38,652 bases of DNA, from the NCBI GenBank assembly GCA_023430775.1, contig JAEYYY010000395.1:1-38652 (forward strand). Reading direction: 5' to 3'. The notes beneath the pieces were generated by a model. The model searched no databases and was not told the DNA's origin. It worked only from the letters and a program-made list of their open reading frames with translations. Positions 34,888 through 38,652 of the stretch are shown piece after piece (within the stretch, counting starts at the first letter, position 1; each line of letters opens with the position of its first letter). The position numbers and the translations under genes were made by a program. The DNA comes from Pseudomonadota bacterium (lineage in GTDB: Bacteria; Myxococcota_A; Polyangia; Haliangiales; Haliangiaceae).

Positions 34888-36252
34888 TCAATAACGCAGC
34901 CAGCGCCACAGCTCGCGGAGCCCGGGGCGCTTGCCGTACATCAGCACGCCCACGCGATAGATCTTGGCCGCGGCACGCACGACGAGCACGGTCGAGACCA
35001 CCAGGATCGCGAGCGAGATCGCGACCTCCCCGAGGCTGGCCCCGCCGAGGACGTAGCGCATCGGCATCAGCATCGGCGACCACAGCGGCACGTTCGACAT
35101 CACCGTCGAGGCCGAGCCACGCGGTGCATTGCTGACCACTTGCAGGCACAGCACGCCGATCACCATCAGCATCGTCACCGGCATCTGGACCTGCTGCGTG
35201 TCCTGCTCCGACGACACCATCGCTCCCACCGCGGCATACATCGCGGAGTAGAAGAAGAAGCCGAGCACGAAGTAGAGGAGGACGACCGCGACCTCGGTGA
35301 ACGCGAGCGGCGGCAGCGCGCCCCCGCCACCCTTGCCGCCGAACAGCCCGATCAGCTCCTCGCGATACGCGAGCATCGCGGCCCCCATGCCGAGCCAGAT
35401 CGCGACCTGGATGATGCCGGCACCGCCGACCCCGAGGATCTTGCCGGCCATCAGCGAGCGCGGCTTGACCGCGGCGACCATCATCTCCATCACGCGCGAG
35501 GTCTTCTCGGTGACCACGCTGCGCATCACCGCCACGCCGTACAGCGTGATGACCATGTAGAGGATGATCGCGAGGATGTACGCGATCAGAAATGCGCCGA
35601 CCCCGGACGAGCCTTCGGTGTCGCCGGTCGTGTGATAGGTGCCGATGTTGGCCGGCTGCATGATGTCGTCGAGCGTCGTCGGATCGACGTTCGCCAGCGC
35701 GCCACGCGCTCGCTGCACGCTGCGGTCGATCGCTCGCCGAACGATCTGGTTGATGCCCTGACTCGAGGCGTTGTCGCCGCGATACGAGATCTCGCTGACG
35801 GAGAACTGCTGCGCGGTGGCGGCGAAGGCGGCGATGAACGCGGGGCCGATCGCATCGCCGGCCCGGAGCCGATCGGTGACGTGCCGGAGGATGGTGGGCG
35901 CGAGGTCCGGCACCACGTTCAGCGCGTCCTTCGGGATCGTGATGAAGCCGTTGATCTGATCCTTGCGGATCTTCTCGAGCTCGACCTCCATCGGCGTGTC
36001 GCCCGGCACGACGGTGACCTTCCAGTCGTAGTTCTCGAGCTCCTGCGCGATCGGCACACCGAGGAGGTTGGTCTTGTCGACGATGTCGATCCGGTTCCCG
36101 GCCGTGCTGCTCGCCGCGATCAGCGCGGGCACCACGAGCATCGCGATCATGAACACCGGCCCGAGCAGCGTGGCGACCAGGAACAGCTTGGTGCGCACGC
36201 GCTCGAGCAGCTCGCGCCTGGCGACCACCAGCGTGGCGCGCAGATCGGTCAC
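34888..36252 (-). CDS. ABC-2 type permease (NatB-like)
   Basis: 454 aa from a GTG start that overlaps the ATPase stop by 4 bp (GTGA). TM1 is in FLVATLLGPVFMIAMLVVPALIA, after the typical cytoplasmic lead VARRELLERVRTKL. A ~170-residue extracytoplasmic domain follows, then five further helices (~220-430), including the TEKTSRVMEMMVAAVKPR cytoplasmic loop diagnostic of NatB/ABC-2 proteins. It exports a substrate, in Bacillus NatAB sodium, with the ATPase encoded directly upstream. Substrate assignment is not possible here. It is the third gene of the pyrB-ATPase-permease unit. Confidence 0.92.
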   Translation of the reverse strand: MTDLRATLVVARRELLERVRTKLFLVATLLGPVFMIAMLVVPALIAASSTAGNRIDIVDKTNLLGVPIAQELENYDWKVTVVPGDTPMEVELEKIRKDQINGFITIPKDALNVVPDLAPTILRHVTDRLRAGDAIGPAFIAAFAATAQQFSVSEISYRGDNASSQGINQIVRRAIDRSVQRARGALANVDPTTLDDIMQPANIGTYHTTGDTEGSSGVGAFLIAYILAIILYMVITLYGVAVMRSVVTEKTSRVMEMMVAAVKPRSLMAGKILGVGGAGIIQVAIWLGMGAAMLAYREELIGLFGGKGGGGALPPLAFTEVAVVLLYFVLGFFFYSAMYAAVGAMVSSEQDTQQVQMPVTMLMVIGVLCLQVVSNAPRGSASTVMSNVPLWSPMLMPMRYVLGGASLGEVAISLAILVVSTVLVVRAAAKIYRVGVLMYGKRPGLRELWRWLRY

Positions 36253-37220
36253 GCCGCATCTCCTTCGTGACGCGCGGCCACCGCCGCGGTGTCACCGACG
36301 CGCTCGACGAAGATCTGGTGCAGCGTGGGCGTCACCACCTCGAACAGCCGGAGGTTGACGCCCGCCGCGGTCAACGCGGAGAGCAGCGCGCTCGGCGTCG
36401 CGCTCGCGACGAGCTTGACCTCGCAATCGGCGACCTCGCCCGCGCGCGGCGGCCGCCGCTCGGCGATCAGCGTGGTGTCTGCGAGGATCGACTCGGCGGC
36501 GGTGCGCCCGGCATCGTCGGCGAAGTCGAGCGCGATCAGGCCTTCCGAAGCGGACGCCTTCTTGATCTCGCGGAGGTTGCCGTCGAGCACCTTCTTGCCG
36601 CGCGCGATGATGCAGACGGCGTCGCAGACCTTCTCGGCCTGCTCCATCTGGTGCGTCGAGAACAGCACCGTGCGGCCCGACTTCCGGATCTCCTCGACGG
36701 TCTCGCGCAGCACCTCGGCGTTGATCGGATCGAGCCCGCTCCACGGCTCGTCGAGGATCACCAGCTCGGGCTCGTGGATCAGCGCGGCCGCGAACTGCAC
36801 CTTCTGCTGCATGCCCTTCGACAGGTCCTGCACCTTGTTCGCCTTCCACTGCGCGAGGCCGAGCTTGTCGAGCCAGGTCGCGCCGCGGGTCTTGGCATCG
36901 CGGCGCGACAGGCCGCGCAGCTCGCCGAGGAACTCGATCGCGTCGAGCACCTTCATCTTCGGATACAGCCCGCGCTCCTCGGGGAGGTAGCCGATCTTGC
37001 GCGCGGACTCGAGGCCCGGCGGGAGGCCGACGATCTCGATCGAGCCGCGGTCCGGCTTGATGATGTCGTTGACCATCCGCAGCGTCGTGGTCTTGCCGGC
37101 GCCGTTGGGCCCGAGGATGCCGTAGACCACGCCGGGCGAGACCTCGAACGAGACGTCATCGACGGCGACGTGATTGCCGAACTGCTTGACGATCCCGCGG
37201 ACCGACAGCGCGGGCTTCAT
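36249..37220 (-). CDS. ABC transporter ATPase (NatA-like)
   Basis: 323 aa from ATG 37220, which overlaps the pyrB stop (ATGA); the longer open frame upstream lies inside pyrB and is spurious. Walker A GPNGAGKTTTL, Q-loop YLPEERGLYP, signature DLSKGMQQKVQ, Walker B LVILDEPWSGLD and switch His in LFSTHQMEQAEKV are all intact. The ~100-residue C-terminal extension is usual for this ABC-2/DrrA-NatA class. With the permease gene coupled downstream, the pair forms an exporter. The ATG lies four bases from the end of pyrB, so translation is coupled to pyrimidine biosynthesis. Confidence 0.95.
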   Translation of the reverse strand: MKPALSVRGIVKQFGNHVAVDDVSFEVSPGVVYGILGPNGAGKTTTLRMVNDIIKPDRGSIEIVGLPPGLESARKIGYLPEERGLYPKMKVLDAIEFLGELRGLSRRDAKTRGATWLDKLGLAQWKANKVQDLSKGMQQKVQFAAALIHEPELVILDEPWSGLDPINAEVLRETVEEIRKSGRTVLFSTHQMEQAEKVCDAVCIIARGKKVLDGNLREIKKASASEGLIALDFADDAGRTAAESILADTTLIAERRPPRAGEVADCEVKLVASATPSALLSALTAAGVNLRLFEVVTPTLHQIFVERVGDTAAVAARHEGDAA

Positions 37221-38185
37221 GCCTGCGCCACGGGTTGGTCGCCGGGGGTGTCCGTCAAGATCGCGCGCTCGAGCACCGCCATGCGGATCGCGACGCCCCA
37301 GCTGACCTGCTGGAGGATCACCGCGCGCGGCCCATCGGCGACCTGCGGCGACAGCTCGACGCCGCGATTGATCGGGCCCGGGTGCATGACGATCGCGTCG
37401 GCCTTCGCGTAGCCGAGCGAGCGCTCCGACAAGCCGAACGTGCGCGACAGCTCGCGCGTGTTGGGGAACCGCGGCGCCTCGCCCTGGAAGCGCTCGGCCT
37501 GGACGCGCAGCATCATCACCACGTCGACACCGTCGAGCGCATCCTCGAGACGCGTCACCACCCGCACGCGCTCGCGGGTGACCTCGCCGCCGATCAGCTC
37601 GATGCCGCGCGGGATCAGCGTCCACGGTGCGCACAGCCGGACCCGGGCACCGAGCTTGGCGAGACACAGCACGTTGCTGCGCGCGACGCGCGAGTGGGCG
37701 ATGTCGCCGACGATCGCGATCTCGAGGCCGTCGAGCTTGCCCTTGGTGCGCCGGATCGTGGCGGCGTCGAGCAGCGCCTGCGTCGGGTGCTCGTGCAGGC
37801 CGTCGCCGGCGTTGATCACCGCGCAGTTGACCTCGCTCGTCAGCATCGCCGCGGCGCCGCCGAACGAGTGGCGGATCACGATCGCGTCGGGGTGCATCGC
37901 CACCAGGTTCTCGGCGGTGTCGTACAGGGTCTCGCCCTTGGTGGTGGAGCTCGAGCTACTCGAGATGTTGATCGCCTCGGCCGACAGCCGCTTGGCCGCG
38001 AGCTCGAAGCTCGTGCGGGTCCGCGTCGAATTCTCGAAGAACAGATTGATCACCGTGCGCCCGCGCAGCGATGTCAGCTTCTTGATCGGTTCGTTGGCGA
38101 ACGCCATGTAGCGATCGCCGTGATCGAGGATCTTGACGATCTCCGTGGCGTCCAGGTCGGCGATGCTGACGAGGTGACGCGGCAC
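37217..38185 (-). CDS. pyrB: Aspartate carbamoyltransferase catalytic chain
   Basis: 322 aa. It joins carbamoyl phosphate and aspartate to give N-carbamoyl-L-aspartate, the committed step of pyrimidine synthesis. The carbamoyl-phosphate site is FFENSTRTRTSFE, followed by a serine-rich TTKGETLYDT loop (catalytic Ser/Lys donated across the trimer), HPTQALLDAAT, VGDIAHSRVARS, and the aspartate site MLRVQAERFQGE and MHPGPINRGVEL. The length suits a class lacking a regulatory chain nearby; no pyrC or pyrI follows, which is unusual. Instead an ABC exporter pair overlaps its 3' end. The GTG start at 38185 is weakly supported by a ribosome site but aligns with the usual N-terminus (HLVSIADLDATEI). 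It is divergent from a Ser/Thr kinase gene across 47 bp. Confidence 0.96.
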   Translation of the reverse strand: MPRHLVSIADLDATEIVKILDHGDRYMAFANEPIKKLTSLRGRTVINLFFENSTRTRTSFELAAKRLSAEAINISSSSSSTTKGETLYDTAENLVAMHPDAIVIRHSFGGAAAMLTSEVNCAVINAGDGLHEHPTQALLDAATIRRTKGKLDGLEIAIVGDIAHSRVARSNVLCLAKLGARVRLCAPWTLIPRGIELIGGEVTRERVRVVTRLEDALDGVDVVMMLRVQAERFQGEAPRFPNTRELSRTFGLSERSLGYAKADAIVMHPGPINRGVELSPQVADGPRAVILQQVSWGVAIRMAVLERAILTDTPGDQPVAQA

Positions 38186-38232
38186 GACGCTCGTATACCA
38201 CCGGACCAGTGAGGCTGGTAACGTCCGGGCAC

Positions 38233-38652
38233 ATGCCTGCAGCAGGCGATCGGATCGGCCAGGTGTACGGCCGCCAGTTCCGGATCGATGCCCTGATCGG
38301 CAAGGGCGCGATGGCGGACGTCTATCGCGCGCTCGACCTCGCCACCGCGGCGTACGTCGCCCTCAAGGTGTTGAAGCAACACCTCGACGAGCTCGACCCG
38401 GCCGCGCGCCAGCGGTTCGCGCGCGAGGCCGATGTCCAGGCGATGTTGCGCCACCGCAACATCGCGGCGCTGCTCGCGACCGGCACCACCCCCGATAACC
38501 AGCCGTACCTGGTCGCCGAGCTGCTCCGCGGGCGATCGCTGCGCGCGGTGCTGAAGTCCGAGGGGCGCCTCGATCCACGCCGCGCGGTCAGCTACGCGTT
38601 CCAGGCGCTGCAGGGCCTCGCCGCGGTGCGCCCCGCCCGGGGGCGGGATAGG
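38233..38652 (+). CDS. Ser/Thr protein kinase, N-terminal part (runs off the window)
   Basis: 140 codons are visible from ATG 38233. The kinase N-lobe is clear: glycine loop LIGKGAMADVYRALD, catalytic Lys in YVALKVLKQHL, the alphaC Glu in ARQRFAREADVQAMLRH, hinge PYLVAELLRGRSLRAVL, and the helix SYAFQALQGLAAV. The next element should be the catalytic loop (HxxGxxHRDLKP), but the last ~25 bases read RPARGRDR instead and form a hairpin, so the sequence there is probably not genuine. Family proteins are membrane-anchored Hanks-type kinases that phosphorylate Ser/Thr of many targets; they are numerous in Myxococcota. The 47-bp gap to pyrB must hold both promoters. Confidence 0.88.
   Translation, partial: MPAAGDRIGQVYGRQFRIDALIGKGAMADVYRALDLATAAYVALKVLKQHLDELDPAARQRFAREADVQAMLRHRNIAALLATGTTPDNQPYLVAELLRGRSLRAVLKSEGRLDPRRAVSYAFQALQGLAAVRPARGRDR
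38632..38647. repeat. Perfect 7-bp GC hairpin at the end of the window
   Basis: CCCGCCC (38632-38638) and GGGCGGG (38641-38647) form a perfect inverted repeat with a 2-nt loop. It coincides with the point where the kinase reading frame departs from its family, five bases from the window end. This looks like a sequencing or assembly end artefact rather than biology. Confidence 0.6.

Noticed and set aside
37221..37667. 149-codon N-terminal extension of the ABC ATPase
   Set aside because: Lies wholly within pyrB and lacks any ATPase motif; the ATPase consensus begins at ATG 37220.

Overview
The window reads as chromosomal DNA of a high-GC, Gram-negative, predatory-type soil bacterium, most likely a member of the Myxococcota (Haliangium/Kofleriaceae-like). 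This is inferred from very strong G/C bias at third codon positions, frequent GTG starts, ten predicted lipoproteins, two histidine-kinase systems, a Ser/Thr protein kinase, FIST, FecR and MCE proteins, and an Asp/Gly-rich motif (CGDGTDDDGDGKIDEDC) of a style common in that phylum. Coding density is very high. The longest gap without a gene is 249 bp (12077-12325). I saw no rRNA, tRNA, CRISPR array, insertion sequence or prophage block.

Layout. 1-6608: tail of a membrane protein, a glycoside-hydrolase-26-like lipoprotein that appears to have lost its nucleophile, a beta-lactamase-fold lipoprotein, a kinase/regulator pair with a cysteine cluster in the sensor domain, and a zinc-ribbon protein with a histone-H1-like tail. 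6683-10499: a FIST sensor with a soluble histidine kinase, divergent from a three-gene unit (zinc-finger ParA ATPase, ribbon-helix-helix protein, 90-aa protein). 10511-13249: an SH3/acidic/barrel envelope protein and a solitary protein that looks like two fused tail-tube domains. 13278-22606: M16 and CPBP proteases, a GNAT acetyltransferase, small membrane proteins and a run of secreted lipoproteins (esterase with a CBM48-like domain, beta-helix-like protein, polysaccharide-deacetylase-like protein). 22723-25689: a coupled operon of a winged-helix protein, an acyl-CoA synthetase and an unknown protein.

25686-38185: ten genes in a row on the minus strand. In transcription order they are pyrB, ABC ATPase, ABC-2 permease, outer-membrane barrel with carboxypeptidase-regulatory-like domains, FecR-like lipoprotein, lipoprotein of an unnamed family, MCE protein with a barrel-like C-terminus, a tungsten-type aldehyde oxidoreductase with its MoaD-like partner, and a CxxCH lipoprotein. 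Several neighbours overlap or lie within 30 bp, so much of it is probably co-transcribed. The centre looks like envelope building or lipid trafficking. A Ser/Thr kinase begins at 38233, and its last ~25 bases stop matching the family and form a perfect hairpin, suggesting a damaged contig end.

The best candidates for something undescribed are the zinc-finger ParA / RHH / small-protein unit, the solitary tandem tube protein, the zinc-ribbon/Tudor-like/H1-tail protein and the one-gene MCE-barrel bridge. All functional statements come from reading motifs by eye; no search was run.
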